A DNA stretch of 64,000 nt from BOG-908 sp963795825. Its GTDB lineage: Bacteria; Pseudomonadota; Alphaproteobacteria; Acetobacterales; Acetobacteraceae. The notes under the pieces are model-generated. The model had not been told where the DNA came from. It searched no databases and saw only the letters and a list, made by a program, of their open reading frames with translations. Location of the stretch: NCBI GenBank assembly GCA_963795825.1, contig CAWCIW010000001.1, positions 1,302,001 to 1,366,000 on the forward strand, read 5' to 3'. This document shows positions 37,610 through 46,612 of the stretch, one piece after another. The translations under genes were made by a program, and so were the position numbers. The stretch's first letter is position 1, and every line of letters begins with the position of its first letter.

Positions 37610-38539
37610 ATGGACCGCCAGCCCGCCGTCGCCATCCTGCTGTCGACCAGGAACGGCGCGGCCTATCTGGCGCGAGCAGCTCGAGAGCTTCCTGGCCCAG
37701 TCGCAACCGAATGGCAGATCTACTGGCGCGACGACGGCTCGCCGACGATACGCCGAGATGATGCGCGGCTTTGCCGGTTCGGCCGGGGCCGGCCGGGTGG
37801 TCGATCTCAACGACAATGCCGGCCGGATGGGCATCACCGCCAGCTTCATCAGCCTGCTGCGCCGGGCGCCGCGCGGCCGCGTGGTGGCGTTCGCCGACCA
37901 GGACGACGTCTGGCTGCCGGACAAGCTGGCGCGCGGGGTGGCCGCGCTGCGGCGGTGTGGCGGCCGGACAGCCGGGCCTGTATTGCGCGCGGCAGCAGCT
38001 GGTGGATGCGCGCGCTGCACCCGATCCGGCTGAGCGCGCCGGTGCATGGCGAGCACTCGGCTTCCCGCATGCGATGACGCAGAACGTGGCGACCGGCTGC
38101 ACGGTGATGCTGAACCCGACGCGCGGCCGAGCTGCTGGCCGACGCGCAGGCGCCGCAGGATGACCCTGCACGATTGGTGGGCTTACCTCCTGGTGACGCC
38201 TGCGGGCGGCGCCGTGGTGGCCGACGACAAGCGACCGTGTCTCTATCGCCAGCACGCGACCAACGCGGTGGGCGTGCCGCTGTCGCCGGCGCGCCGCGGC
38301 TGGGCGGCGTTGCGCCGCGGGCCGCACGTGTTCATGCGCACCTTCCGCGCGCATATGGAGGCGCTGGCGGCGCAGCCGGAGCTGCTGTCGCCCGTCGGCG
38401 CGCGAGGCGCTGGGGCTGATTTCCGAGCGGGCTGCACGATGGGTGGGGCCGGCGGATACGGGCGCTGCGCCATCCGGGCATGACGCCGGCAGAGCTGGGC
38501 GGAGACGCAGCTGTTCGGCTTTGGTTCATGCTGGGGTAG
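37610..38539 (+). pseudogene. family 2 glycosyltransferase (rhamnosyltransferase-like), several frameshifts
   Basis: Starts 5 bases after rfbD with MDRQPAVAILLSTRNGAAYL. After an extra base near 37671 the text continues REQLESFLAQSQP, then WQIYWRDDGS (the DDGS metal motif), RVVDLNDNAGRMGITASFIS, VVAFADQDDVWLPDKLARGV (QDDVW), TQNVATGCTVMLNP and MTLHDWWAYLLVTPAGGAVV. These are typical of rhamnosyl- and related GT2 transferases. The end RLWFMLG with TAG at 38537-38539 matches the family. At least five shifts are present. Position after rfbD suggests it uses dTDP-rhamnose. Confidence 0.75.
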
Positions 38540-38617
38540 GCAAGGCAAGACTCTTTCTTGCGGGTATGGCCGTGGACCGGCCGGGCTTGCCTGTTGCACG
38601 GCCGTGACTTTGGGCGA

Positions 38618-39532
38618 TCAGGAGCGCGTAGCATCTACGGCAAGGCTTTCAAGCCAGTCGCAGAAGGTGCGCCCGGCTGGGTTTGACGGACCGTTTTGCG
38701 GGACATAGGCGAAGTAGGACCGGGCCGGCAGGCTGATCCCGGGGCACAGCACAGTCAGTCGGCCGGTCGCGAGATCGTCCTCGATCAGCGCGGTCGGCCC
38801 GATCGCGACGCCGAGGCCGTCGATCGCTGCCTGGATGGCCAGGTAGAAGTGATCCAGCGTCAAGCCGGACGCGGGCTGAAGGTCCGGACATCCGGCTGTG
38901 GCCAGCCAGGCGTCCCAAAGCCTCGGCATGGTCGCGACGTGAAGCAGGGTGTGCCGTTCCAGGTCGGACGGCTGCTCCAGCCTGGTCCGCAGCAGCAAAC
39001 TGGGGTGGCAGACGGCAACCCGGCGTTCACCAACGATCATCCGGCACGTGTAGCCGTGGAACGTGTCCGGGCCACCGCGGATCACGACGTCGAATTCGTT
39101 CGACAAGGCGTCGATCGGCTCGTTGGACGTGGTCAACCGGACTTCGATCTCCGGATGGACCGTGCGGAACAGCGCCAGCCGTGGCAGCAGCCAGCGCAGG
39201 CTGAAGGTCGCCAGGGCATTGACCCGCAAGATCGTCGCCGCCGGAGTGCCTTTTCGCGCACGGTGGATGCGCGCGGCTGTGCCGATGCGGTCGAGCGCCG
39301 GACCGAACTCCGCCAGCAGCGCCTCGCCCTCAAGCGTCAGCGCCACACCCCGGCTGAGGCGGCGGAACAGCGGCGGCCGGCCCAGCCATTGCTCCAGCAG
39401 GGCCACTTGGCGGCCGACTGCGCCATACGTCACGCCAAGCTGGTCCGCAGCCAGCTTGAAGCTGCCCTGGCGGGCAGCCGCCACGAAGGCGCGCACGGCG
39501 TTCAGGGGCGGGAGGGACTGCGCCGATGACAT
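38618..39532 (-). CDS. LysR-family transcriptional regulator (GcvA-like)
   Basis: 304 aa, normal length. N-terminal winged helix-turn-helix: LNAVRAFVAAARQGSFKLAA, DQLGVTYGAVGRQVALLEQW, LGRPPLFRR. The effector domain follows (ILRVNALATFSLRWLLPRLA, PEIEVRLTT, DVVIRGGPD), as in the GcvA/AmpR subgroup. Start at 39532 is preferred because AGGA precedes it and the N-terminus then matches the family; an in-frame start at 39610 overlaps the MFS gene. It is divergent from the MFS transporter with 76 bases between starts, the classic layout for a LysR activator and its target. Confidence 0.9.
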   Translation of the reverse strand: MSSAQSLPPLNAVRAFVAAARQGSFKLAADQLGVTYGAVGRQVALLEQWLGRPPLFRRLSRGVALTLEGEALLAEFGPALDRIGTAARIHRARKGTPAATILRVNALATFSLRWLLPRLALFRTVHPEIEVRLTTSNEPIDALSNEFDVVIRGGPDTFHGYTCRMIVGERRVAVCHPSLLLRTRLEQPSDLERHTLLHVATMPRLWDAWLATAGCPDLQPASGLTLDHFYLAIQAAIDGLGVAIGPTALIEDDLATGRLTVLCPGISLPARSYFAYVPQNGPSNPAGRTFCDWLESLAVDATRS

Positions 39533-39608
39533 GACAGGAGTTTTCCTGGCAGAAAGCCCCAGGATAGATCGTTTGTCGCCGGTGTGGCGACCGCCCATCC
39601 TGGTCGCC

Positions 39609-41048
39609 ATGAGATATTCTTCGATGGCTGATCCGGCGAATCCGTCCAGGGCACTAAGCCCCGTGCCGCCAACCAGATCCCGCAGCCTGCTGGCCGCCTG
39701 CCTGGCCCACGCGCTGCACGACGGCTACACCGACGGGCTATACGCCTTCCTGCCGGTGTGGCAGGCGCAGTTCGGCCTGTCCTATGCGGCGCTCGCCACC
39801 GTCCGCGCGCTCTACTACGCGACAATGGGAGGGCTGCAGATCCCGGCCGACCGGGTGCTGCGCGGCGTGTCGCCGCGAACGGCGCTGGTCCTGTCCACCC
39901 TGGTAGCCGCGGCCGGGCTGGCAGTGGTGGCGTTGCCGTTCGGCTTCGCGGGCCTTTGCGCCGGCCTTGTGGTGGCTGGCATCGGATCGAGCATCCAGCA
40001 TCCGCGCGGCTCGACGCTGGTCGCCGACAGCTATGGCGAGGCATCGCGGCGTCCGCTCGGCATCTACAACTTCTCGGGCGACCTCGGAAAGGCCGTGCTG
40101 CCTGCACTCGCCGCGCTGTTGCTGCCGATCCTCGCCTGGCGGTCGGTGCTCGGCCTGATGGCGGCACTCGGTATCGTGGTGGCGGTGGCACTGGTGGCCT
40201 TGGCGCCGGACGCCTCCATCGCCCGGAACGCCCAGACCATGAAAAGTCGCGACCGGGGCCGCAGGGGTTTCGGCATCCTGACGGCCATCGGCGCACTCGA
40301 TACGGCAACCCGCATGGGCTATCTGCTGTTCCTTCCCTTCCTGATCCATGGGCAGGGTGGGACCTCGCCGACAGTCGGAACCGCGCTTGCCCTGCTGTTC
40401 ATCGGCGGCGCGTTCGGCAAAGCGACCTGCGGCTGGCTTGGGGAGCGGCTGGGCGTGGTCGGGAGCGTGATGGTGACCGAGGCCGTGACGGCCCTGCTGA
40501 TTATGGCAACGCTGTTCACGCCGCTTATCGCGACGCTCCTTCTGCTGCCGCTGCTTGGCATCGTGCTCAACGGCACGTCTTCCGTGCTATACGGCACTGT
40601 TCCACAGTTGTCCGACGGCGACACCGGCCGGGCCTTCGCGGTGTTCTACACCAGCGTGATCGGGTCCGGGGGGGTGGCACCAATCTGTTACGGCGCGGTT
40701 GCCGACCATAGCAGCCAGGCTGGCGGCGTGCTGGCCACGGCATTAACCGCCGCCGTCATCATCCCGCTGGTGTTGTCGCTCGGACCGCACCTGCACAGCC
40801 CCGCCAAGGAGTCGTGCGAAGGGGTACTTGATCATTCCCCGCGAACTCGCCTCGAAAGGACGCACGCGCACCATGGTGAACGACGCGAAGACCTGGGCCG
40901 GCCAGTGCCACTGCGGTACGGTATGTTTCGAGACAACGCTCAGCGATGGCCTCGCCTCTGCGCGCCGCTGCAACTGCTCCTATTGCCGGATGCGAGGTGC
41001 CGTCATCGTCGCGGCCGGGGTGCCCGGCATGAGGTTTCTCCGAGGTGA
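39609..41048 (+). CDS. MFS transporter, fosmidomycin-resistance (Fsr)-like, abnormal C-terminus
   Basis: 479 aa as read. The first 400 residues form twelve helices with ACLAHALHDGYTDGLYAFLP (the His-Asp of Fsr-type carriers), YATMGGLQIPADRVLRGVSP, GIGSSIQHPRGSTLVAD and GTSSVLYGTVPQLSDGDTGR. After LGPHLHSPAKES the last 70 residues are basic and lack any MFS pattern, and overlap the start of the next gene by 176 bases. The normal stop has probably been lost through a nearby frameshift; a TGA stands in another frame at about 40828. Probable control is by the divergent LysR gene. Substrate is unknown. Confidence 0.75.
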   Translation: MRYSSMADPANPSRALSPVPPTRSRSLLAACLAHALHDGYTDGLYAFLPVWQAQFGLSYAALATVRALYYATMGGLQIPADRVLRGVSPRTALVLSTLVAAAGLAVVALPFGFAGLCAGLVVAGIGSSIQHPRGSTLVADSYGEASRRPLGIYNFSGDLGKAVLPALAALLLPILAWRSVLGLMAALGIVVAVALVALAPDASIARNAQTMKSRDRGRRGFGILTAIGALDTATRMGYLLFLPFLIHGQGGTSPTVGTALALLFIGGAFGKATCGWLGERLGVVGSVMVTEAVTALLIMATLFTPLIATLLLLPLLGIVLNGTSSVLYGTVPQLSDGDTGRAFAVFYTSVIGSGGVAPICYGAVADHSSQAGGVLATALTAAVIIPLVLSLGPHLHSPAKESCEGVLDHSPRTRLERTHAHHGERREDLGRPVPLRYGMFRDNAQRWPRLCAPLQLLLLPDARCRHRRGRGARHEVSPR

Positions 41049-41298
41049 GGATGCCCTGAGCACCTACCGCTTCCACACCGGATCGGCGCAGCACTTCTTC
41101 TGTTCGCGCTGCGGAATACACACGCACCTCCGGCGAAGGTCTGATGCCAGATCCTATGGGGTGAATGTGGCCTGCCTGGTTGGGGTCAGTCCGTTCGACT
41201 TCTCCGAGGTTCCTGTGGCCGACGGGGTCAATCATCCGAACGACACTGGGCGGCCGGCGCGGCGCGCGGGCATCCTTCGCTTTGATCCGGCTGAGTAG
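40873..41298 (+). CDS. GFA (CENP-V/formaldehyde-activating) domain protein
   Basis: 141 aa. Zinc-binding Cys sets of the GFA fold are all present: GQCHCGTVCFE, RRCNCSYCRMRGA and FFCSRCGIHTH, plus YGVNVACLVG and FDGxxHP-like text near the end (VADGVNHPND). Relatives bind glutathione or act as formaldehyde-glutathione adduct enzymes, but most are uncharacterised. ATG at 40873 (AAAGGA upstream) gives the usual N-terminus. It overlaps the tail of the MFS frame. Confidence 0.85.
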   Translation: MVNDAKTWAGQCHCGTVCFETTLSDGLASARRCNCSYCRMRGAVIVAAGVPGMRFLRGEDALSTYRFHTGSAQHFFCSRCGIHTHLRRRSDARSYGVNVACLVGVSPFDFSEVPVADGVNHPNDTGRPARRAGILRFDPAE

Positions 41299-41361
41299 GT
41301 CGGGGAATGAAGGCCGCGCACGTGTAGTGTGGCAGTGGAGCAGGCTGACGTAAGCTGGCCG

Positions 41362-41524
41362 GCAAGCAAGCAGACATCCAATCTGAGACACAGCAAAGAC
41401 CGTCGTGAGTCGCTATCGCGCCCAAGCTGGATACACGCGGTTGCCGGTGGCTCGATAACCGTGCCTGCCACAGCAAACGGAGCAAAAGCTTTTTGGTCCT
41501 TTTTCTCGAAAAAGGACTGCTTGC
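41362..41524. repeat. intergenic repeat, copy 17 (left hairpin decayed)
   Basis: The outer edge GGCAAGCAAGCAG and the core (GTCGCTATCGCGCCCAAGC, ... CACAGCAAACGGAGC) remain, with a full GGTCC-type right hairpin. The left hairpin is unrecognisable. The core is close to copy 15. It lies between convergent gene ends. Confidence 0.78.
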
Positions 41525-42175
41525 TTACTTCGTCGCCCCAAACGCGAGCATATGCGCCGGCAGAGGAGCCTCCGCGCTCACGCCAGGCACCACCCCCAGC
41601 CAGATAGCCCGCGCGTGCAACTGCAACACGCCAACCCCGTCGCCATAGATCGGGTCCCCCAAGATCGGGCACCCAAGCGACGCGCAATGCACCCGTATCT
41701 GATGCGTCCGCCCGGTGCGCGGCTGCAGCTCCAGCCAGCTCCGCCCGTCCGCGCCGCCCAGCACGCGCCAGTCCGTCACCGCCGGATCGCCGGCCGGATC
41801 GGCCACCATACGCCAACCCGCGCGGGTGCTCCGTTTGGCGAGCGCCAGGTCGATGCGGCCGCTGGTGCCGGCGGGCGCACCCTGCACCACGGCCCAATAC
41901 GTCTTGCGCACGCGCCCCGCCGCGAACTCCGCCTGGGCCGCGACCAAAGCCGCGCGGCGCAAGGCGATCACCAGGCAGCCCGAGGTATCCGCATCGAGCC
42001 GGTGCGCCAGCCAGGGCCCGGCGCGGCGCCGGCTCAGCAGCCCAAACCAGTCCTCCACCGAGCGTGGACTGCGCGGCCCGGGATGCACGGGCAGCCCGGC
42101 CGGCTTGTTGATCACCACGAAACGGTCGTCGGCAAAGAGGATTTCAGGCCCTGCGGCAGCGGTGGCGGTTGACAC
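41525..42175 (-). CDS. RluA-family RNA pseudouridine synthase
   Basis: 216 aa, a short RluA-type enzyme without an S4 domain. It isomerises uridine to pseudouridine in rRNA or tRNA. Motifs: ILFADDRFVVINKPAGLPVH, AHRLDADTSGCLVIA (HRLDxxTSG with the catalytic Asp), RKTYWAVVQG and LQPRTGRTHQIRVHCASLGC followed by PILGDPIYG. GTG at 42175 is chosen because GGGGGA precedes it and it avoids overlap with the divergent methyltransferase gene; longer frames cross that gene's start. TAA lies at the repeat edge. Confidence 0.92.
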   Translation of the reverse strand: MSTATAAAGPEILFADDRFVVINKPAGLPVHPGPRSPRSVEDWFGLLSRRRAGPWLAHRLDADTSGCLVIALRRAALVAAQAEFAAGRVRKTYWAVVQGAPAGTSGRIDLALAKRSTRAGWRMVADPAGDPAVTDWRVLGGADGRSWLELQPRTGRTHQIRVHCASLGCPILGDPIYGDGVGVLQLHARAIWLGVVPGVSAEAPLPAHMLAFGATK

Positions 42176-42203
42176 GTGATCCCCCAGGGCGGAGGTGCCG
42201 CCC

Positions 42204-42926
42204 ATGCAGACCGACACGATTTGCGGCGCCAACGCGGTGTCCGCCTTGTTCCGCCGCCGGCCCGATGCCGTGCTGCGGCTGTTCTACACCGAAGCCCTGC
42301 GCGGCATAGCCGGCCCGCTCTGCGCCGAACTGGCGAAGCGTCGGGTGCCGTACCGCCTTCTCCCACCCGACGAGATGGCAAAGGCGGCGGGCACCACCCA
42401 TCATGGCGGGCTGGCAGCGGTTGCCCGCGCGCGCGTGGTGCCGATCATGGAGCCGGATAGCCCGCCACGGGTGCCGCTGTTGCTGGTGCTCGACGGCATC
42501 GGCAACCCGCATAATTTCGGCGCGATCGCCCGCAGCGCCGCGTTCTTCGGCGTGACGACGATGCTGATCAACCACGTGCCGGGCGCCGCCTTGCCTTCGG
42601 ACGCGGCGTACCGCACCGCCGAGGGCGCGCTTGAGCATCTGGACCTGTATCGCTCGCGCGACCTGCCGGCGCTGCTCACCGCGCTGGGGCCGATCTATCG
42701 TACCGTGGCGGCCACGCTCCGGCCGGGTGCGATGGCGATGGGCGACATGCCGCGCGACCGACCTCTGGCGCTGGTGCTCGGGGGGGAGGAGCATGGGGTG
42801 TCGCCTGCCGTGCTGGCGGCTTGCCGGCGCGAGGTGCGCATTGCGGGGTCCGGGACGGTGCAGAGCCTCAACGTGGCGCAGGCGGCGGCTGTTCTGCTGC
42901 ATGGGTTGGGCGGGGCGAGGGGGTAA
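42204..42926 (+). CDS. SpoU/TrmH-family RNA 2'-O-methyltransferase
   Basis: 240 aa. N-terminal substrate-binding region GANAVSALFRRRPDAVLRLF, then the three knot motifs: LDGIGNPHNFGAIARSAAFF (motif 1 with Asn and Arg), LALVLGGEEHGVSPAVL (motif 2) and GTVQSLNVAQAAAVLLH (motif 3). The layout suits RlmB-type 23S rRNA guanosine methylation, but the exact target is inferred. GGAGG lies 8 bases before the ATG at 42204. The TAA overlaps a repeat edge. Confidence 0.9.
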   Translation: MQTDTICGANAVSALFRRRPDAVLRLFYTEALRGIAGPLCAELAKRRVPYRLLPPDEMAKAAGTTHHGGLAAVARARVVPIMEPDSPPRVPLLLVLDGIGNPHNFGAIARSAAFFGVTTMLINHVPGAALPSDAAYRTAEGALEHLDLYRSRDLPALLTALGPIYRTVAATLRPGAMAMGDMPRDRPLALVLGGEEHGVSPAVLAACRREVRIAGSGTVQSLNVAQAAAVLLHGLGGARG

Positions 42927-42980
42927 GCAAGGCCTTCTTTTCTGAAGAAAAGAAGCAGAAGACTTTTGAGTCCCTGCCGC
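42927..42980. repeat. intergenic repeat, copy 18 (left half only)
   Basis: Hairpin CTTCTTTTCTGAAGAAAAG, a linker with one change (GCAGAAGACTTTTG) and a core stub TCCCTGCCGCGGC. It is 3' of the methyltransferase gene, same strand as the next gene. Confidence 0.72.
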
Positions 42981-43052
42981 GGCTCTTTTCTGACGGTGCC
43001 TTGACGCGTGGGGGGCATCTGCGCTGGATCAGCACAGTTGATGGAGCCTGCC

Positions 43053-43682
43053 ATGAAGACATTTTCCGCCGCCCTGCTCTGCGCCAGCCTGCTGTCCGCG
43101 GGCGCTGCCTTTGCCGACACCACCTACACGGTGGACAAGGTGACGATCACCGGCAGCAAGACGGTTCCCACGCAGACCCTGCTGGACGCCATCCAGACCC
43201 ATAAGGGCAGCCGCGCCACGCAGGCCGACATCGTCGCCGACCAGGACACCATCACCAAGGTGCTGGGCAAAGCCAACGTGGTGGGCGGGATCAAGACTTC
43301 GATCAAGTCGTATCCGAACAAGCACATCGAGGTGATCTTCGCGCTGGACGACCAGGGCGCCCAGGCACCCGTGGTAAATCACGTGGCGCCCAAGCTGCAC
43401 AGCGAGAAGTTCGTGGGCAACGTGGTGCTGTCGAGCGCCGATCTGGAAGCCGCCGCCGGCCTCAAGCCTGGCCAGGATCTGACCAACGCCGAGATGGTCG
43501 CCGCGCAAAAGGCGATCGCGGCGGCCTACAAGACGGCGAAAAAGCCGGTCAACGTAAGTATCAACATGCAGATCGCCCAGTCGAAGACGGGCGAGGCGGA
43601 CGTGACGTGGAACATCGTCGAGACCAAGGCGAAGGCGAAGAAGCGCAGCGCCGACGACGACGGCTCCAAGCCTTCGGAGTAA
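43053..43682 (+). CDS. secreted protein made of two POTRA-like domains
   Basis: 209 aa. MKTFSAALLCASLLSAGAAFA is a signal peptide. The mature part contains two copies of a POTRA-like pattern: YTVDKVTITGSKTVPTQTLL with KGSRATQADIVADQDTI, and KFVGNVVLSSADLEAAAGL with KPGQDLTNAEMVAAQKAI. The pattern is the one seen in BamA, TamA and FhaC periplasmic arms, but no beta-barrel follows. The C-terminus is Lys-rich (KAKAKKRSADDDG). It would be a soluble periplasmic protein, perhaps a partner or chaperone of an outer-membrane assembly factor. ATG at 43053 starts the signal peptide. Confidence 0.65.
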   Translation: MKTFSAALLCASLLSAGAAFADTTYTVDKVTITGSKTVPTQTLLDAIQTHKGSRATQADIVADQDTITKVLGKANVVGGIKTSIKSYPNKHIEVIFALDDQGAQAPVVNHVAPKLHSEKFVGNVVLSSADLEAAAGLKPGQDLTNAEMVAAQKAIAAAYKTAKKPVNVSINMQIAQSKTGEADVTWNIVETKAKAKKRSADDDGSKPSE

Positions 43683-43818
43683 TCGCCAACCGGCAAGCCG
43701 ACGTGGCGCGCGGGCAACGCGGGCCATGTCGGTACCCCGAAGAGAGTATCGCCGACAGGGGCTTGTAGCGTAGGGTTGAAGACGAATCTCAACTCTCTGA
43801 GCCGCTGGAGCCCACGCG

Positions 43819-46362
43819 ATGGCATCTGTCGCCCAAGGCCGTATGCCGACCGGACCCGCCCCGCACGGACGCGGCCAATCCACCCAGTCGCCGAACCGCC
43901 GGCTGGCCTCCCCGGCGATACGCGAGATCGTCGGCCGCCGCCTGGCCGAGCTGCTCGGGCTGGCGCTGGCCGCGGCCGGGGCCACGCTGATCGTGGCGCT
44001 GGTCACCTACAACCCGCGCGATCCCTCGCTGAACACGGCGACGTCGCAGCATGCCACCAACCTGGTGGGCCCGATCGGCTCCGTGCTGGCCGATTTCGCG
44101 CTGCAGGGCTTCGGGCTGGCCGGCGGGCTGCCGGCGGTGGCGATGCTCGTATGGGCCTGGCGGCTGGCGAGCCGGCGCGGGCTGAGCTATCCGGCCCTGC
44201 GGGTGATTGCCATGCTGCTGGCGGTGCCGGCCCTGGCGACCGCCATCTCCACCAGCCCGTACGATGTCGCCTGGCCAACTCGCGCCGGGCTCGGCGGCGC
44301 CGGCGGGCACCTGCTGTCGATAACGTTTCTCGAGGAGGCCAAGGGCGCGCTTGGCGGGTTGGGCGCCGTGCTGGTGTTCCTGGTCGCTTCCGTGTGCGGC
44401 GTGGCGCTGATCGCTGCGAGTTTCGGGCTTACCCCGGGCGAATGGCGGGCTGCGGGCCGGCGCGCGGCGGTGGCGGCGCGGGCGAGCGCTGCCGGCAGCC
44501 AGACGGTGGCCGGGCTGTTCGTTCGCACGCCAAATGCCGCCTATGTGGCCGATGACGAGCCGGACGACGCCGCCTGGCCGGAGCCGGTCGCCGTGGTGAC
44601 CAGCCCGTCGATCGCGCCCTCGGCCGCAACCCCGGTGGCGCGGCGCGGCCTGCTCGCCGGCGCGCCACCCGCGTTCGCGGCGCCCGGACCGGTAACCCCC
44701 GTTTCCCGGACGGCTGCTTCGCCCGCCGCGCCGCATCCGGACGAGCCGGCCAGGACCGCCCTGCGCGCCCGCGTGGCCGCCCCCGAGCTGAAGCGCCAGC
44801 CGCCCGCCCGCCAGGAGAGCCTGCCGCTGCAGGAAGCCGGCTGGCGCTTCCCGCCCAACAGCCTGCTGCGCACCCCGCCCGCCACCGCCGCGGCCGGCCC
44901 GGACGAGGCCGCGCTGCAGAACAACGCCCGCCTGCTGGAATCCGTGCTGGCGGATTACGGCGTCCAGGGCGCCATACGCGACATCAGGCCGGGCCCGGTG
45001 GTCACGCTCTACGAACTCGAGCCGGCGCCGGGCATACGCAGCGCGCGGGTGATCGGCCTGGCCGACGACGTGGCGCGCAGCCTGTCCGTGACGGCCGTGC
45101 GTATCGCCACCGTCTCCGGCCGCAACGTGATCGGCATCGAGGTGCCGAACGCCAAACGCGAGACGGTGTATATGGCCGAGCTGCTGGAGAGCGAGGCCTG
45201 GACGCGCCACCAGGGCCGCCTGCCGATCGCCCTGGGCAAGGATATCGCCGGCGCGCCGATCGTGAGCGACCTGGCGCGCATGCCGCATCTGCTGATCGCG
45301 GGCACCACCGGGTCCGGCAAGTCCGTCGGCATCAATGCGATGATCCTGTCGCTGCTGTTCCGGCTCTCGCCCGAGCAGTGCCGGCTGATCCTGATCGACC
45401 CTAAGATGCTCGAGCTGTCGGTATACGAGGGCATCCCGCATCTGATGGCGCCGGTGGTGACGGAGCCGGCCAAGGCGGTGCAGGCGCTGAAATGGACCGT
45501 GCGCGAGATGGAGCGCCGCTACCGCGCGATGAGCCAGCTCGGCGTGCGCAACGTCGGCGGCTACAACGAGCGGGTGGAGGAGGCGCGCGCCAAGGGCGAG
45601 GTGATCAGCCGCCGCGTGCAGACCGGGTTCGATTCGGAGACCGGCCGGCCGACCTTCGAGGAGCAGCCGCTCACGCTGGAGGCGCTGCCCTTCATCGTGG
45701 TGGTGATCGACGAGATGGCCGACCTGATGATGGTCGCCGGCAAGGATATCGAAGTGGCGGTGCAGCGCCTGGCGCAGATGGCGCGCGCCGCCGGCATACA
45801 CGTGATCATGGCGACGCAGCGGCCGTCGGTGGACGTGATAACCGGCACCATCAAGGCCAATTTCCCGACGCGCATCAGCTTCGCGGTGATCAGCAAGTTC
45901 GACAGCCGCACGATCCTGGGCGAGCAGGGCGCCGAGCAGCTGCTGGGCCATGGCGACATGCTCTACATGATCGGCGGCGGCCGCATCACCCGCGTGCACG
46001 GCCCGCTGGTGACCGACCAGGACGTGGAGAACACGGTCGCCTTCCTGCGCCAGCAGGGCGCGCCGGAATATCTCGACGAGGTGACGGAGGGCGCCGACGA
46101 GGAGACCACGGCGCGCGGGGCGAAGGACATCATGGCTGGGCTTGGCGGCGGTGATGGCGAGATGGGGCTGTTTGACCAGGCTGTGGCCGTGGTGGCGCGC
46201 GAGGGCAAGGCGAGCACCAGCTTCATCCAGCGGCATCTGAATATCGGGTATAACCGGGCGGCCAAGCTGATCGAGCAGATGGAGCGTGAGGGGATCATCA
46301 GCGCGGCAAATCATGTGGGGCGGCGGGAGGTTTTGTGTCGGCGGACTGGGGATGAGGAGTAA
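43819..46362 (+). CDS. ftsK: DNA translocase FtsK
   Basis: 847 aa, typical for alphaproteobacteria. Four N-terminal membrane helices (about residues 40-180; for example LLGLALAAAGATLIVALVTY) are followed by a Pro/Ala-rich linker and the motor: alpha domain GPVVTLYELEPAPGIRSARV, Walker A IAGTTGSGKSVG, Walker B FIVVVIDEMADLMM, and MATQRPSVDVITG. The winged-helix gamma domain at the C-terminus is MGLFDQAVAVVAREGKASTS and YNRAAKLIEQMEREGI. It pumps the chromosome through the septum and activates XerCD at dif. GGAG lies 8 bases before the ATG. Confidence 0.95.
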   Translation: MASVAQGRMPTGPAPHGRGQSTQSPNRRLASPAIREIVGRRLAELLGLALAAAGATLIVALVTYNPRDPSLNTATSQHATNLVGPIGSVLADFALQGFGLAGGLPAVAMLVWAWRLASRRGLSYPALRVIAMLLAVPALATAISTSPYDVAWPTRAGLGGAGGHLLSITFLEEAKGALGGLGAVLVFLVASVCGVALIAASFGLTPGEWRAAGRRAAVAARASAAGSQTVAGLFVRTPNAAYVADDEPDDAAWPEPVAVVTSPSIAPSAATPVARRGLLAGAPPAFAAPGPVTPVSRTAASPAAPHPDEPARTALRARVAAPELKRQPPARQESLPLQEAGWRFPPNSLLRTPPATAAAGPDEAALQNNARLLESVLADYGVQGAIRDIRPGPVVTLYELEPAPGIRSARVIGLADDVARSLSVTAVRIATVSGRNVIGIEVPNAKRETVYMAELLESEAWTRHQGRLPIALGKDIAGAPIVSDLARMPHLLIAGTTGSGKSVGINAMILSLLFRLSPEQCRLILIDPKMLELSVYEGIPHLMAPVVTEPAKAVQALKWTVREMERRYRAMSQLGVRNVGGYNERVEEARAKGEVISRRVQTGFDSETGRPTFEEQPLTLEALPFIVVVIDEMADLMMVAGKDIEVAVQRLAQMARAAGIHVIMATQRPSVDVITGTIKANFPTRISFAVISKFDSRTILGEQGAEQLLGHGDMLYMIGGGRITRVHGPLVTDQDVENTVAFLRQQGAPEYLDEVTEGADEETTARGAKDIMAGLGGGDGEMGLFDQAVAVVAREGKASTSFIQRHLNIGYNRAAKLIEQMEREGIISAANHVGRREVLCRRTGDEE

Positions 46363-46542
46363 GGCAAGGCAAGTCGTCCTTTTTCGAGAAAAAGGACCAA
46401 AAAGCTTTTGCTCCGGCGCCTGCACGGCGGCTTACGCTCTTATTGCAGGTGGATGCGGTTGCACTGATAGCCAGATCTGCGTGCAGGCGTCACAGCAAAA
46501 GCTTTTTGCTTCTTTTTCTCGAAAAAGAAGGCCTTCCTTCCT
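46363..46542. repeat. two-hairpin intergenic repeat, copy 19
   Basis: Begins right after the ftsK stop. The left arm is GGTCC-type and the right arm CTTC-type, so the arms do not pair with each other. The core is GCGCCTGCAC/GTGCAGGCGTC with the asymmetric text TATTGCAGGTGG in the same orientation as copies 9 and 21. Confidence 0.88.
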
Positions 46543-46612
46543 TGCGTCCTCTCAGCCCGGTTGCAACCCTGACGTTGCGCCGAAGTTTACGCACATCCCT
46601 TAGGATGCAGCT

